A stretch of DNA of 34,580 bases from Bacteroidota bacterium (GCA_038746285.1 JBCDKT010000041.1:1-34580); one strand, 5' to 3'; numbered from the stretch's first letter, positions 14,901 to 23,489 are shown. The notes: generated by a model not told the origin, from the letters alone. Program-made: numbers and translations.

Positions 14901-15620
14901 CCGCTCGTGCGGGTCTCGTGACGGCGGCCGGTCCGGCGTGTAACGAAGCAGCTTCTTCCGCGCCGCCTCGGGCACCTCCATTGCGATCCAGTCCGGCTCG
15001 GTCCCTGTCCACAACCGGTCGAACCGGCGCTGCGCCTCGCCAATCCACACGTCACCCCCGCCCCACGAGGTGAAGACGAAGAACTCCTCGTAGTTCTTGA
15101 TCCACCCGCTGACGGACTCGTTCGAGGAGCCGCTGAACGCGAGACGGTTGCCGGCCTCATCGGTGAAGATGCCCGTCTTGGGGTGGTAGTACTCCCGCGC
15201 GACGGCGCCCGAGAGGGGAAGCCCGTTCGGACCCTTCGGTAGCACGACTTTGACCTCGAGCGTGCCCTCGGCCACCATCCAGGCCAGCGCCGCCAGCCGG
15301 TCGCGGAGCGCGCCCTCGGCGTCCTCATCGAGGCGCGAGCTCATCGCCTCCGAAACCCGTTCGTCCAGCGACGCCCCGGCCTCGATGGCCTGGACGTCCT
15401 CCTCGCTCAGTTGTGCGCCCACGAGCAGCCGCATCCGGCCATCGCGCGCGATCAGCCGCGCCAGGCCCGCCGCTGCGATCCCCAGCGTGTGGCTGGAGAA
15501 GAACCCGGCGCTCCGGTCGTACCGCACGCTCGCACTCAGCGCGGGGATGTAGAACCCGTGCAGGCGGTCGTCCGAAGCCCCGTACGACGGGCGGAAGTCG
15601 TGGTCGCGAAGCGATACCAC
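11982..15620 (-). CDS. PLD-like nuclease domain fused to SNF2-family helicase (defence operon)
   Basis: This protein of 1212 residues has an N-terminal phospholipase D-type region with HPKTGIF (His146, Lys148) and GSSNES (164-169). That is one HxK...GSxN active-site half, as in PLD nucleases that act as dimers. A SNF2/RapA-like ATPase follows: DEVGLGKT (309-316, Walker A), DEAH (417-420), LLTATP (454-459). The C-lobe has VIVFTQYTD (about 750), LLCTEAASEGLNLQ (812-825) and QRIGRVDRIGQ (844-854). The remaining 350 residues are charged and helical. GTG at 15620 lies 3 bases after the methylase stop. It is the last gene of the DUF499/ASCH/DUF1156 operon and is the likely DNA-translocating and cleaving effector. 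The family is known from predicted anti-phage clusters related in layout to DISARM. Confidence 0.9.
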   Translation of the reverse strand: MVSLRDHDFRPSYGASDDRLHGFYIPALSASVRYDRSAGFFSSHTLGIAAAGLARLIARDGRMRLLVGAQLSEEDVQAIEAGASLDERVSEAMSSRLDEDAEGALRDRLAALAWMVAEGTLEVKVVLPKGPNGLPLSGAVAREYYHPKTGIFTDEAGNRLAFSGSSNESVSGWIKNYEEFFVFTSWGGGDVWIGEAQRRFDRLWTGTEPDWIAMEVPEAARKKLLRYTPDRPPSRDPHERGEDELPQPEDTEQSTLTDRAVAQYLLDAPRLLGASGLGAATSGVEPWPHQAYIAQRVVETFPRRYLVADEVGLGKTISAGLAIRQLVLSGRARRVLILTPKSVLRQWQEELFEKFVMNVPVYDGQSWVDIYGEVTPVGTGNPWDAVEVGLASSHLVKRRERQPEVLAAQPWDLVVVDEAHHARRKDFQDATAYRPNRLLELLIGLEAKTRGMLLLTATPMQVHPIEVWDLLHLLGLSGTWAADGQEYLRFFTELRQGLSAADVEYVFGLVREETEVDGLDPHFERTVSQELGPVEWQRVRGLLTDRAPARTIALLSEAGREAALALARHHTPLRRLVIRNTRDLLRRYIARGLLDASVPHRDAQPVWVGMTEAEAALYDRIEEYITHFYRTYEAERKGLGFVMTVYRRRLTSSFYAVRKSLERRLNFLRGLQAQEAANQLSAFDDDDLEELTLEFDLDEAVEDADPGLFQAEIRYVEDFLSDLTLQGSVDSKVERLLRYLHDVFRQRDTVIVFTQYTDTMDFLREELKAVYGSQVGCYSGRGGERWDGVAWVEETKAEMKRAFREGEAIKILLCTEAASEGLNLQTCGVLVNYDMPWNPMRVEQRIGRVDRIGQRYPEVWVRNYFYEGTVEARVYRALEDRIDWFENVVGRLQPILGRVGRLIQQAALTPEAEREATLQEGLNEVKDALEEAQAGFDLDTWASEAEEDRATGTPVTLADLERELAQDLPSATRFRLHPTVPKAFVVEYGGDDHTVTFDRAVADAHPSTVELLTYGHPLLPVLLREPHERVEGLVPPYARLAEAALGAVGWYEVERGEPVHMVQRLREEPPAGEEPGGDVPEAIAAVFQEALQAERERRSKHEAYQSAARESAWTAAARAIVEEATLLDLAQHYASALFADGPPPVFDQSAAQRLRRHGYPFAGLLVKTPTDGLDIRPMHPRYLELKDWNVAQLAAAFSRLKERAKRHLAALP

Positions 15621-15623
15621 GAC

Positions 15624-18464
15624 CTAGGCGAACAGCTCGGCCTGGACCTCCTCCATCGGGTCCTCGGGCGGCTCGATGTCGGGAAAGAACGCGGCCCGCA
15701 GCGCCTCCAGCTGCGCCGCCTCGGGGCGGAGGAACTTGCCCTCCTTCTGGACACGCGGCACGGCCTTGACGAACGCCTCGACGGCCGACCGGAACGCGCC
15801 ATCGCGCAGGAGCCCGGTCCGCTTCAGGAACGCCTCGCACGCGGCTCCGCCGTCCTCAGCGTAAACGAGCATCGCCGTGTGGACTGCATCCACGAGCGCG
15901 TCGAACGTATCGGCCTCGGGGTTCACGGCACTCTTGCCGCGCCGCGTCTTCGGCTCGGCCAGGATCACGTCCTTCCCCTTCTTGGTCACGATCTTGTGGC
16001 GGACGAGGTCGCCCTCCATCTCGAGGTTCAGCGCCAGCGCCAGCTTCCGCGCCTCGTCGGCCGGGAAGCGGGCGGCCTGGAAGGCGTCCCACGCCATGAG
16101 CGTCCAGTCGGTGAGCGGGTCGAACGCCACATCGCGCCCGCCCAGCAGACCCGCCTTCCGGAGACTAACGACCTCCTCGCGCGCCAGCGACAGCGCCGTG
16201 TCCGGTCGGAGCGGCAGTGGGTCGCCGGTCTTTTCGTCGATCTCGCTCGTGAGGACCGGCCAGCTCTTGGAGATCACCGAGAGGACTGGGCCGAACGTGG
16301 CTACGTAGAGGTCCACGCCGCTCACGCCTGCCTCGGACAGCTCCTCGGCCGTCTGTCGGGCCGTCCGGCGGACCTCGGCCTGGATGTCCTCCCACCACAC
16401 CGCCTCTCCGTCCGCCTGGCGCTTCCGGCAGGCGAGGAGGATCGTGCTCTTGGCCGCGTTCTTCTTGGCCTGGTGGAGCGAGTGCTCGCTCTCGGTATGG
16501 ACTGGCCACGAGCTCTCGACGGTGAACCCGGACCGGATAAGCGCGGTCGCGAGCGTATCCCACGCCTCGACCTTCTTGTGCGTGAACATCACCGTCAGCA
16601 CGCCGTCGTCGACGAGCACGCGGTGGGCCTCGCGGAAGGCGTCGGCCATCTTCCGCTCGTAGTCGCGGTCGGCGAGCTGCCCCTTCTTCCGGCCGAGGTC
16701 AGCGAACCGGGCTGGGTTGGCCACGGCCTCGTCGTCCTTGTTCGTGAGCTGGGCCCCGTACCACTCGGGGTAGAGGTCGCCAGCCGTTCGCTTGAGCCAG
16801 ACGTAGAAGAAGTCGGCCAGCTCGGCGTACTGGACGTTGTCGTAGTACGGCGGGTCGGTGACAACGGCGTGGACGGAGGTGTCGGGGACCCCGGTGAGGT
16901 CGGCCGCCGAGCCCTTGCGGAGTGTGAGGTCACCGAGGAGCGGGCCGCTCCCGTTCAGCGAGGCGTCGGCGTCAGGCGCCAGCTTGACGAAGTCGCGGTA
17001 GGAGTCCGCGATCTGGTCGACCGCCCACGGCAGCAGGTTTGCGGCCGCATCGAACTCGCCGTAGCTCCAGACGATGGAGTAGTTGTGCTTGTCGAAGATG
17101 CTCCGGATGCCTCGACTCGGGTCGAGCCGCCCCGCTACTGAGTTGTAGATGACAGCCTTGTCGAGCACGTACGCGAGGTACGTCAGGAGCGCCCTCGCTC
17201 GCTCCCCGCCTACTTCCCTCTGGATCTCGGGCTTCAGTTCGGCCAAGACTTCGCTGAACGTGCCCAACGAGAGAAGCTGGCGGTCGTTGAAGAAGTCGGC
17301 CCAGTTCTCCATCCCGTAGAGCCGATGCCCGCGGTCGTAGTTGGATATCCCGATGGGCTCGGTCGGAATCACATCCTCGGCCTCCCAGCGTGGACGCCGT
17401 CGAGCGAGTTCCGCCGATGCCTTCTCGATGGCATCGAGGTCCTCGTCCGTCGGCGGTCGGAAGTCGAAACCGCCCGATCGCTTGAGCGCGACGGCGTAGA
17501 GCATGTGCCCCATGCGCCCGGCCTGAGCCTCCCGCTTGATATGCTTGCCGTCGATGGTGTCGCCCTTCCAGGGCGAGCGACCTGTGCCGTACGAAACCGT
17601 CCCGTCGGTCGGGTCGAAGTCGATGTCAGCCCCGCTCCGGATCTCGAAGCGAGGTACCTCCCAGTCGTCACGGACGAGGAGCTTGACGGCGACATCTGGA
17701 TCTTTGCCGAGCCACCAGTTGGGTGTGAGCGGAACCGGCTTGCCGGTCGTCGGGCAGGCCACGGTGCGTGCCCAGAGGTATGCCTGGACGTTCTCGCCCG
17801 CGGCCTTCGGAAAGTATGGCGCTAGCCGCTTTTCTGATCGAGCTACCCATTCCGCCCCCCACTTCTTGATCTCAGCTCTGAGCTTCTTACCAAAGCGGAA
17901 GGGGAAGTCCAGGGTCCCCTCGAGGATCGTGCAGGCCACCGGGTTCAGCTCGTTTGCCACCACGTTGAACCCGTACCGGCGCGCCTCGAAGGGAATGGAG
18001 CCGCCACCTGAGAACGGGTCCATCACCGTCAGTCGCTCCTCGCCCCACGTCTCCTTCAGAATCTGACGCATCAGCGCGAGGTCCTCTGGCGCTGGGTTGA
18101 CCGTGAACGCCCGGTCGTGCGTGTAGGGGTTCTTGGTCAGCTTGATCTTCCCAGCCTTGTCGGCCTGGATCAGCTTCCGCGCCGCCACCGGATCGCCGAG
18201 GATACCGAGCAGCCGAAGGAACCACGCCTGGTACTTCTCTTCAGTCGGGAAGCGATCGCGAAAGCGCTCGGGCAACCCGTCGTAGGGCGGTAACACGCTC
18301 GCCACAATCGTCGCACGCGAGACGGTGAGCGGTCGTCGGGCCCACCAAACGTGGATCCGGTTGAGCGGAGGCTTCAGCGCTGCGCTCTGGTCCCGCAAGC
18401 TCTCCGCTCCCACAGTTTCAAAAGGGAGCCAGTCTTCGAGGAGAACGTCGGGGCGGTCGGGCAT
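15624..18464 (-). CDS. DUF1156-domain adenine-specific DNA methylase (COG1743-like)
   Basis: This is a predicted N6-adenine methyltransferase of 946 residues. The DUF1156 region opens the protein (NRIHVWWARRPLTVSRA, residues 35-51). The SAM-binding motif DPFSGGG is at 149-155 and the catalytic TDPPYYDN at 536-543, so the two halves of the catalytic core are split by an insert of about 380 residues. Relatives carry a Zn-ribbon in that insert; here the expected CPxCG reads CPTTGK (Cys237 only), so the ribbon seems lost. The gene is followed by the helicase after 3 bases and preceded by the ASCH-fusion gene after 68 bp. It probably marks host DNA so that the helicase-nuclease attacks unmarked DNA (inference from restriction-modification logic). 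Confidence 0.92.
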   Translation of the reverse strand: MPDRPDVLLEDWLPFETVGAESLRDQSAALKPPLNRIHVWWARRPLTVSRATIVASVLPPYDGLPERFRDRFPTEEKYQAWFLRLLGILGDPVAARKLIQADKAGKIKLTKNPYTHDRAFTVNPAPEDLALMRQILKETWGEERLTVMDPFSGGGSIPFEARRYGFNVVANELNPVACTILEGTLDFPFRFGKKLRAEIKKWGAEWVARSEKRLAPYFPKAAGENVQAYLWARTVACPTTGKPVPLTPNWWLGKDPDVAVKLLVRDDWEVPRFEIRSGADIDFDPTDGTVSYGTGRSPWKGDTIDGKHIKREAQAGRMGHMLYAVALKRSGGFDFRPPTDEDLDAIEKASAELARRRPRWEAEDVIPTEPIGISNYDRGHRLYGMENWADFFNDRQLLSLGTFSEVLAELKPEIQREVGGERARALLTYLAYVLDKAVIYNSVAGRLDPSRGIRSIFDKHNYSIVWSYGEFDAAANLLPWAVDQIADSYRDFVKLAPDADASLNGSGPLLGDLTLRKGSAADLTGVPDTSVHAVVTDPPYYDNVQYAELADFFYVWLKRTAGDLYPEWYGAQLTNKDDEAVANPARFADLGRKKGQLADRDYERKMADAFREAHRVLVDDGVLTVMFTHKKVEAWDTLATALIRSGFTVESSWPVHTESEHSLHQAKKNAAKSTILLACRKRQADGEAVWWEDIQAEVRRTARQTAEELSEAGVSGVDLYVATFGPVLSVISKSWPVLTSEIDEKTGDPLPLRPDTALSLAREEVVSLRKAGLLGGRDVAFDPLTDWTLMAWDAFQAARFPADEARKLALALNLEMEGDLVRHKIVTKKGKDVILAEPKTRRGKSAVNPEADTFDALVDAVHTAMLVYAEDGGAACEAFLKRTGLLRDGAFRSAVEAFVKAVPRVQKEGKFLRPEAAQLEALRAAFFPDIEPPEDPMEEVQAELFA

Positions 18465-18532
18465 CGGGCGTCAGTAGATGTGCGGAGGGGGTGCGGAAGG
18501 TACCGGGCGGGGCAGTCCAAGAACGATCGGAC

Positions 18533-19441
18533 TTAGGAGCCGAGCAGCACCCGGAGCGCGCGTTGTGCGTTCGAGGCCTGCGTTCCGCCGCTGCACTTCG
18601 AGAACCAGTAGTAGGCCTCCTCGTCGCTCATGTGGCGCACGCCAGTTGAGATCGCCTCGATCCGGTCGTACCGCGACAGCGGCTTCACGGCGAGGAACAC
18701 GAGGGCGAGGCGGAGACCGGTCACCTCGTCGAGGTAGAACGGCGCCTTCGGACGGCGGGAGAGGTCAGAGGGGCGGTGGCCGTTGGCGCGGAGCGCTGCC
18801 AGCAGTCGGTCTGAGACGGCCCGTAGCGCGTCGCCCCCCAGCTCGATCCCCCACAGCGCGCCCGGCACCGAGACCGCCTCTCCAAGCATCGGCTGGGACT
18901 CATCGCGCTGGCGGACGTGCTGGTAGAGGGCCACGCGGTAGCCGTCGCCATCGGGGAGCGTGAACAGCGCGAAGGGCCGGGTCTCGTCGAGGTGACCGGC
19001 GTCGTAGGTCGGCTCGTGCGCGTCCTGGCGGAGCGCGTCCCCCTCGTACACGGCCCCGAGGCGGTCTTCCTCTACGTCGAATAGCCCCATGCGCCCCCGC
19101 ACGGGCACCGGCCGCGGCAGCCGCCGCGCGTCCTCGAACTGCCAGCCGTACTGGACACCGCCCGGGAACGGCCCATCGTGGAGGTGCTCGTGGCGCCGCG
19201 CCTCCCAGGCCGCCTCGTCTACCGGCACCACGTCCACGAGCGTCACCGTACCCACCACGGCCCCGTAGTGGAGCGCCTCGGGGACGAACCCGAGCCCCCG
19301 GATCCGTCGTACCCGTCGCGTGCTCCCGGCGTGGACCGCCAGCGGCCCGCGGTGCTCCGTCGCCCAGGTCCGCACGTCGAGCGTCCGGGCCCCGTCCACG
19401 GTCTGGGCCGCGCGAGGCTGTCGGATGGAGAGCGCCTTCAT
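18533..19441 (-). CDS. ASCH-domain protein with uncharacterised C-terminal domain (defence operon)
   Basis: This protein has 302 residues. Residues 1-120 are a clear ASCH domain (PUA-like fold): MKALSIRQPRAAQTV, VRTWATEHRGPLAVHAGS, VVGTVTLVDVVPVDE. ASCH domains bind RNA or modified nucleotides, and some are nucleases or base readers. Residues about 165-302 form a separate domain (FALFTLPDGDGYRVALYQ, LWGIELGGDALRAVSDRLLAALR, YDRIEAISTGVRHMSDEEAYYWFSKC). It occupies the slot where related DUF499/DUF1156 clusters carry a small uncharacterised protein such as DUF3780. ATG at 19441 overlaps the DUF499 stop (ATGA), so translation is coupled. It could be a specificity subunit recognising base modification. 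The fusion to ASCH is what I find unusual. Confidence 0.75.
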   Translation of the reverse strand: MKALSIRQPRAAQTVDGARTLDVRTWATEHRGPLAVHAGSTRRVRRIRGLGFVPEALHYGAVVGTVTLVDVVPVDEAAWEARRHEHLHDGPFPGGVQYGWQFEDARRLPRPVPVRGRMGLFDVEEDRLGAVYEGDALRQDAHEPTYDAGHLDETRPFALFTLPDGDGYRVALYQHVRQRDESQPMLGEAVSVPGALWGIELGGDALRAVSDRLLAALRANGHRPSDLSRRPKAPFYLDEVTGLRLALVFLAVKPLSRYDRIEAISTGVRHMSDEEAYYWFSKCSGGTQASNAQRALRVLLGS

Positions 19442-22400
19442 GCGTCCACCTGCTCGGCCACCGTCGCGCGGAGGGTGATCCGGGCGGTCCCCAGCGTCGT
19501 CGTGAGCACGTCGTGGATCGTACCAAACCGGTCGCCCGCCAGTGGGAGAGCGTCGGCGTACATCGCCGTCACGCCCAGCGCCACCTGGAGGTCGCTCGCT
19601 TCCTGGGCCAGTCCGTCGGTCGTCTGCTTCAGCCGCTTGTACAGCGCGTCCGAAAGGCGGCCCTGTATCTGGAGGTGTTGCCCGTCGGCGAACTCGGCCG
19701 TCAGGGTCACATCGACGACGTACTCCGCCCGGCCCATCTGGGCGAGCGCGAGCCCGAGGCGGCGCATCCCATCGGCGCCGGAGGTCCCCGTCCCGTCCAA
19801 CCGCACCGCCAGCGAGCCGATGGACTCCACGTCTGCGTCGTGGCACGCGTCGAGGAGCTGCTGGACCGCCTGCTGCGGCGGCCCCTCGCCTCGTAGCGCA
19901 GCGGTGGCCGTCGCCGACTCCCCCTGGCCGCAGGTGCACGCCTCGGCCGGGTTGCCGCACACGGGGCACGTCTCGACGGCGCCCGCGCTCCCATCACCAG
20001 ATGCGTCACCCGCGCCGGCCGCCTCCTTCCCCTTGATCGGGAGCGACCGGGCCGCGGCCTCCTCCGGCGTGTACAGGATCACGTCGTCGGAGAGCTGGAC
20101 CGCCGGTGGGGGCGACTCGTGGTCGTAGCCGACGCCCTCGCGCGTGTCGAACAGCACCCACTGCTTCTGCTCCACCCCGTTGCGGATCGTCTTCTTGAGC
20201 TGGTTCGGGTCCAGCAGGAACGGGAGCGCGATCCGGCGGGCAAACGCCTTCCGCAGCTCCTCCGTCGTCAGGTGCGTCTGGTTCGTCTCCCACGCCCGGC
20301 TCCGGACGTAGGCCCCCGAGAGCGCCTTGTCGTCGCCCGTCAGCGTCTTCGCCTGGTCCTGGAGCACCCGGAGCACGACGGCGCTCTGATCCCGCTTGAC
20401 CTGCCCCTGGTCTTGAGCAGGCAGCACCTCGTGTGCGAGGTTTCCGTGTGCGGCGGCCGCGTCGGCGCGCGGCACGTAGAGGTGGCGGTACGCCTTCGTC
20501 ACGGCCACGCGTACCTCCAACTCGGCCGCCTCGCTGAGCTTCTTCAGCTTCTTCCGGTCCTCGGCGGAGAACCCCCGCATCCGCTCTCCATCGCCGAGGA
20601 TCCGGCCGATCGCGAGGTAGCGCCGCATCACGTCCACGAGATGCTCCGCTTGGTCGGCGTCCGCGACCAGGAACATGAGGTTGTTCTTGAACCGCCGGAA
20701 CGCCCCCTGCGAGCCTTGATGGTCAAACAGCTGACGCACGAGCTCTGGCGGCTCGGTCGTCTCGGCACCGACCGTGGCGGCGTCGTAGTGGAGCACGACG
20801 AGCTTGGGGAGCGCCGCGTCGTCGGTCACGTCCCCTGCGTCGTCGGGAAAGTATCTCGGGTCGAGGACTCCCCGTCGCCACACCTGTTTGATCCGGGCAT
20901 CCAACTCGGACTTGGCCGCGGTCCGGCCCACCATGTCCGTCTCGTCGGACACGATCTTGTTCAGCGAGGGCTCGGTCTTGAATCGGTACCGGTGGCCGTC
21001 GAAGTCGAAGAACCAGCCTGTGTCCGTGAGCCGGTCGACGGCTCGCTCCACAAGCAGCGGGTCTCCTCCCGGCTCGAGCACGGCGAGGCGGAGGTCGGCC
21101 GGCTCCACGCCCGTCGCCGTCCCCAGCGTCAAGCTGTGCACGAAGACCGTCGCCGCCACCCGTTGGGTGTAGGGTGGCCGGCCCGCCGCGAGGTGCTCGC
21201 GGTCGGCCTCCTCCGCCTTCCCCTTGGATCCCATCAACGCGCTCACGATGTCAGCCTCGATCACCTGCTTGAACGCGGGCCGATCGAGCCGGCTGGTCAG
21301 GTCGTTTGCCACTCCCTCTATGCCCAATGGGACGTGGTGGAGGTGAACGCTTGGCGCCTCGACGGCTCCGTCCTCCCAGAGCGCCCTCACCACCCGCGCC
21401 AGAAGCCGGAGCGCCCCGCGCGTTTTTTGGAAGTTGGGGATCGTCGCCGTCTTCTTCGACAGCGTCGTCAGGAGCTCGGGGTGGAAAGGGTAGGCCGCCT
21501 CAAATTCCCGAGCGTAGTCAGCCTGGAGTGCACGACTCGGTAAGTCTGTGCCTTGGTCGCTCCACATACGGAAGGCCTCGGCGTAGGCCTCCGCCGTCTC
21601 CGCGGCCGCCGCTGCGTCCACAGACTCGAACAGCCGGTGCCGCACGATCGCTGCGATGTCGGTCTCACCCGTCGGCTGTACCACCATCTCCTGCCGGGCC
21701 GACACCTTCCGTGCCTCGTCCAGCGCGTCGTGCACCCGCGCCGTCTGCTTCGCGAAGGCATCGCCGGTTCCAGCCAGCGTGAACACCACGGACACCCGCT
21801 CGCGGCCCGCTGCGAACTCCAGCAGCGACATAAGGAAGGCCACGGTCTGGTCCGCGAGCGTCGACTTCCCGACCTCAATCGCCTCCGCCGTCTCGAGGTA
21901 CCGCGCGATCTCATCGATCATGATGACGGCGCCTCGGTCCCCGAGCACCTCGTCCAGAAGCGAGGTGCCGGGCGCCGCCCGCTCCTCGTCGCTCCGGCGT
22001 GCCTTCGCGTACCCGTCGGCACCGCCGAGCTGGTACGCCAGCTCACCCCACAACGTGTACGTCCGCGTCCCGTCTGCGTGAACCAGCCCATCCGACGAGC
22101 TCAGGTCCGTGCCCACGACCCCAGCGACTCTGAGCGCTCCCGAACCCGGAAGGAAGGCCGGGTCCACGAGCCCCTCAACGTCCTGCGCCGACGCGTTCCC
22201 TGCCGCGGCGTGGTAGAGACCGATCAGGTTGTGCGTTTTGCCTCCTCCGAACGCGGTCTCGAGTCGGATCACCGGACTGCTCGTCGGCGCCGCTCCCGTC
22301 GCCCGGCCTAGGGACTCCTTGAGCAGTGTCCGCAGGCCCTCCGTGGGGTAGGTGTTGGCGAAGAAGCGGGAGGGGTCCTGATAGACGGGGTCCGCCTCGC

Positions 22401-22500
22401 CGGCGATGACCGCGTTCAGCTTGGCTGCGAAGATCTCATCGGTGAGTTTGCCGCTACGGACTTCGGGGCGCGGGACACAGATCTGCTGAATTGAAAGCAC
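19438..22500 (-). CDS. DUF499-domain AAA+ ATPase (COG1483-like, defence operon)
   Basis: This is a large P-loop ATPase of about 1020 residues and the first gene of the four-gene operon. Walker A is ETAFGGGKTH (81-90) and Walker B AVIMIDEIAR (191-200), both characteristic of the DUF499 family. Middle-region motifs include SGAYVRSRAWETNQTHLT. A small Cys cluster CPVCGNPAEACTCG (845-858) forms a possible Zn knuckle, followed by about 160 residues of mixed alpha/beta sequence. There is no ATG near the family start; GTG at 22500 (VLSIQQICVPRPEV) gives the expected N-terminus, while the frame upstream reads through another gene. DUF499 proteins occur with DUF1156 methylases and PLD-SNF2 helicases in predicted defence islands. 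Its role may be sensing or loading. Confidence 0.9.
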   Translation of the reverse strand: MLSIQQICVPRPEVRSGKLTDEIFAAKLNAVIAGEADPVYQDPSRFFANTYPTEGLRTLLKESLGRATGAAPTSSPVIRLETAFGGGKTHNLIGLYHAAAGNASAQDVEGLVDPAFLPGSGALRVAGVVGTDLSSSDGLVHADGTRTYTLWGELAYQLGGADGYAKARRSDEERAAPGTSLLDEVLGDRGAVIMIDEIARYLETAEAIEVGKSTLADQTVAFLMSLLEFAAGRERVSVVFTLAGTGDAFAKQTARVHDALDEARKVSARQEMVVQPTGETDIAAIVRHRLFESVDAAAAAETAEAYAEAFRMWSDQGTDLPSRALQADYAREFEAAYPFHPELLTTLSKKTATIPNFQKTRGALRLLARVVRALWEDGAVEAPSVHLHHVPLGIEGVANDLTSRLDRPAFKQVIEADIVSALMGSKGKAEEADREHLAAGRPPYTQRVAATVFVHSLTLGTATGVEPADLRLAVLEPGGDPLLVERAVDRLTDTGWFFDFDGHRYRFKTEPSLNKIVSDETDMVGRTAAKSELDARIKQVWRRGVLDPRYFPDDAGDVTDDAALPKLVVLHYDAATVGAETTEPPELVRQLFDHQGSQGAFRRFKNNLMFLVADADQAEHLVDVMRRYLAIGRILGDGERMRGFSAEDRKKLKKLSEAAELEVRVAVTKAYRHLYVPRADAAAAHGNLAHEVLPAQDQGQVKRDQSAVVLRVLQDQAKTLTGDDKALSGAYVRSRAWETNQTHLTTEELRKAFARRIALPFLLDPNQLKKTIRNGVEQKQWVLFDTREGVGYDHESPPPAVQLSDDVILYTPEEAAARSLPIKGKEAAGAGDASGDGSAGAVETCPVCGNPAEACTCGQGESATATAALRGEGPPQQAVQQLLDACHDADVESIGSLAVRLDGTGTSGADGMRRLGLALAQMGRAEYVVDVTLTAEFADGQHLQIQGRLSDALYKRLKQTTDGLAQEASDLQVALGVTAMYADALPLAGDRFGTIHDVLTTTLGTARITLRATVAEQVDA

Positions 22501-22571
22501 GGAGCGGTTGAGAAGACGGAGAGGGACCGTTGCTAGACCCGCGTAAGCTATCAGCCCCTCTGCCGCCCTGA

Positions 22572-23489
22572 CTATGACCAGGTCCGGTGATCGACTGGCG
22601 TGAAGCTGACGATCCGGAAGTACCTCCCCGGCGTGATTCGCCGCTGTCGTCGCCACACCCCGTCCCCGTCGCGCTGGCTCCCCGCCCGGCCCGGCGACGT
22701 GTTCCCCTCGACCGTCTCGCCAGAGGCCCCGTCCCAAGCCACCGCGAACCCGGCGTGCCCGAACGGCCCGTTCCCCTTCCGCCAGACCACGACAGCCCCC
22801 GGTGGCACCCGCTTCACGCCTCGGAGCGCCTCGCTCGCCCTGATGCTCCGCGCCGTGATGAACCGGGCCGCAAGCCCTGAGCGGATCACGCGCCGTCGGC
22901 CGTCGAGCGGGGCGCGGACGCCGGCCGCGTCGAGCACGTAGCTCACGTACGCCGCGCACCACGGGTTGCCCGGCCCGAGCCCGACCGAGCGCAGGAACCG
23001 CTCGACCCGCGCCCCCCGGTTGGTCCCGCCCCGCTCGACGGTCCCTACGTAGGCTAGCGCCGTGTCGAGGTGGGCCGGCCACACCCGTGCCGGCGTGGGT
23101 AGCTCAGCCGCCGCCCCGCCGTCCGCTGGCGGCGCGCACGAGCAGGCGCATCGGCACGCTGCCTCGCCGTCCGTCTCCGTCACGACCGGGAGCGTAGTGG
23201 CCGGCTGCGCCGTCGCGACGGTCGCCGCGAGCAGGACCGCCAGCGCGAGGAGCGCCAGCGCGTACGCCACGTTCCCCGCCTTCAACTCGGCTACGGTGTC
23301 GACCTCGTCGAGCACGTACCGGTCGAACGCCCAGAACAGCCCGACGGCCAGCGCCGCCTTCAGCATCCCGGCCGCGAAGCCCGAGAGCTCGATCGGGGTC
23401 ACGGCCCCGTCGCCACCGTCGGTGAACGTGGCGTAGACGGCCGTCCCCGTCGCGAGGAGCAGGGCGGTCAGGAACTTCTCGGCCTTCAT
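22572..23489 (-). CDS. Membrane-anchored CHAP/NlpC-type peptidoglycan amidase
   Basis: This protein of 305 residues has two parts. Residues 1-95 contain three hydrophobic segments (about 6-22, 35-60, 74-95), holin-like in pattern. A Cys-rich linker (ACRCACSC, 111-118) leads to a C-terminal CHAP-type domain with GNPWCAAYVSYVL (Cys178) and GPFGHAGFAV (His245). CHAP amidases cleave cell-wall peptides. Stand-alone endolysins lack such a membrane region, so this may be a wall enzyme tethered to the inner membrane. The gene lies 71 bp upstream of the DUF499 start in the same direction. It is followed upstream by a small membrane protein and DUF6266, with no capsid or tail genes. Lysis, DNA transfer or wall remodelling are all possible. 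Confidence 0.75.
   Translation of the reverse strand: MKAEKFLTALLLATGTAVYATFTDGGDGAVTPIELSGFAAGMLKAALAVGLFWAFDRYVLDEVDTVAELKAGNVAYALALLALAVLLAATVATAQPATTLPVVTETDGEAACRCACSCAPPADGGAAAELPTPARVWPAHLDTALAYVGTVERGGTNRGARVERFLRSVGLGPGNPWCAAYVSYVLDAAGVRAPLDGRRRVIRSGLAARFITARSIRASEALRGVKRVPPGAVVVWRKGNGPFGHAGFAVAWDGASGETVEGNTSPGRAGSQRDGDGVWRRQRRITPGRYFRIVSFTPVDHRTWS

Noticed and set aside
18499-20992. Single GGTACCGG words at 18499 and 20985
   Set aside because: Isolated copies without the 12-bp array. One is inside coding sequence, and chance occurrence is expected at this base composition.
11982-22500. Canonical DISARM or BREX
   Set aside because: No DUF1998 helicase pair (DrmA/DrmB), BrxC/PglZ or BrxL is present. 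Only the methylase, SNF2 and PLD theme is shared.
22501-23082. N-terminal extension of the DUF499 protein
   Set aside because: The frame runs backwards through the CHAP gene in another reading frame. Family sequence begins at GTG 22500.
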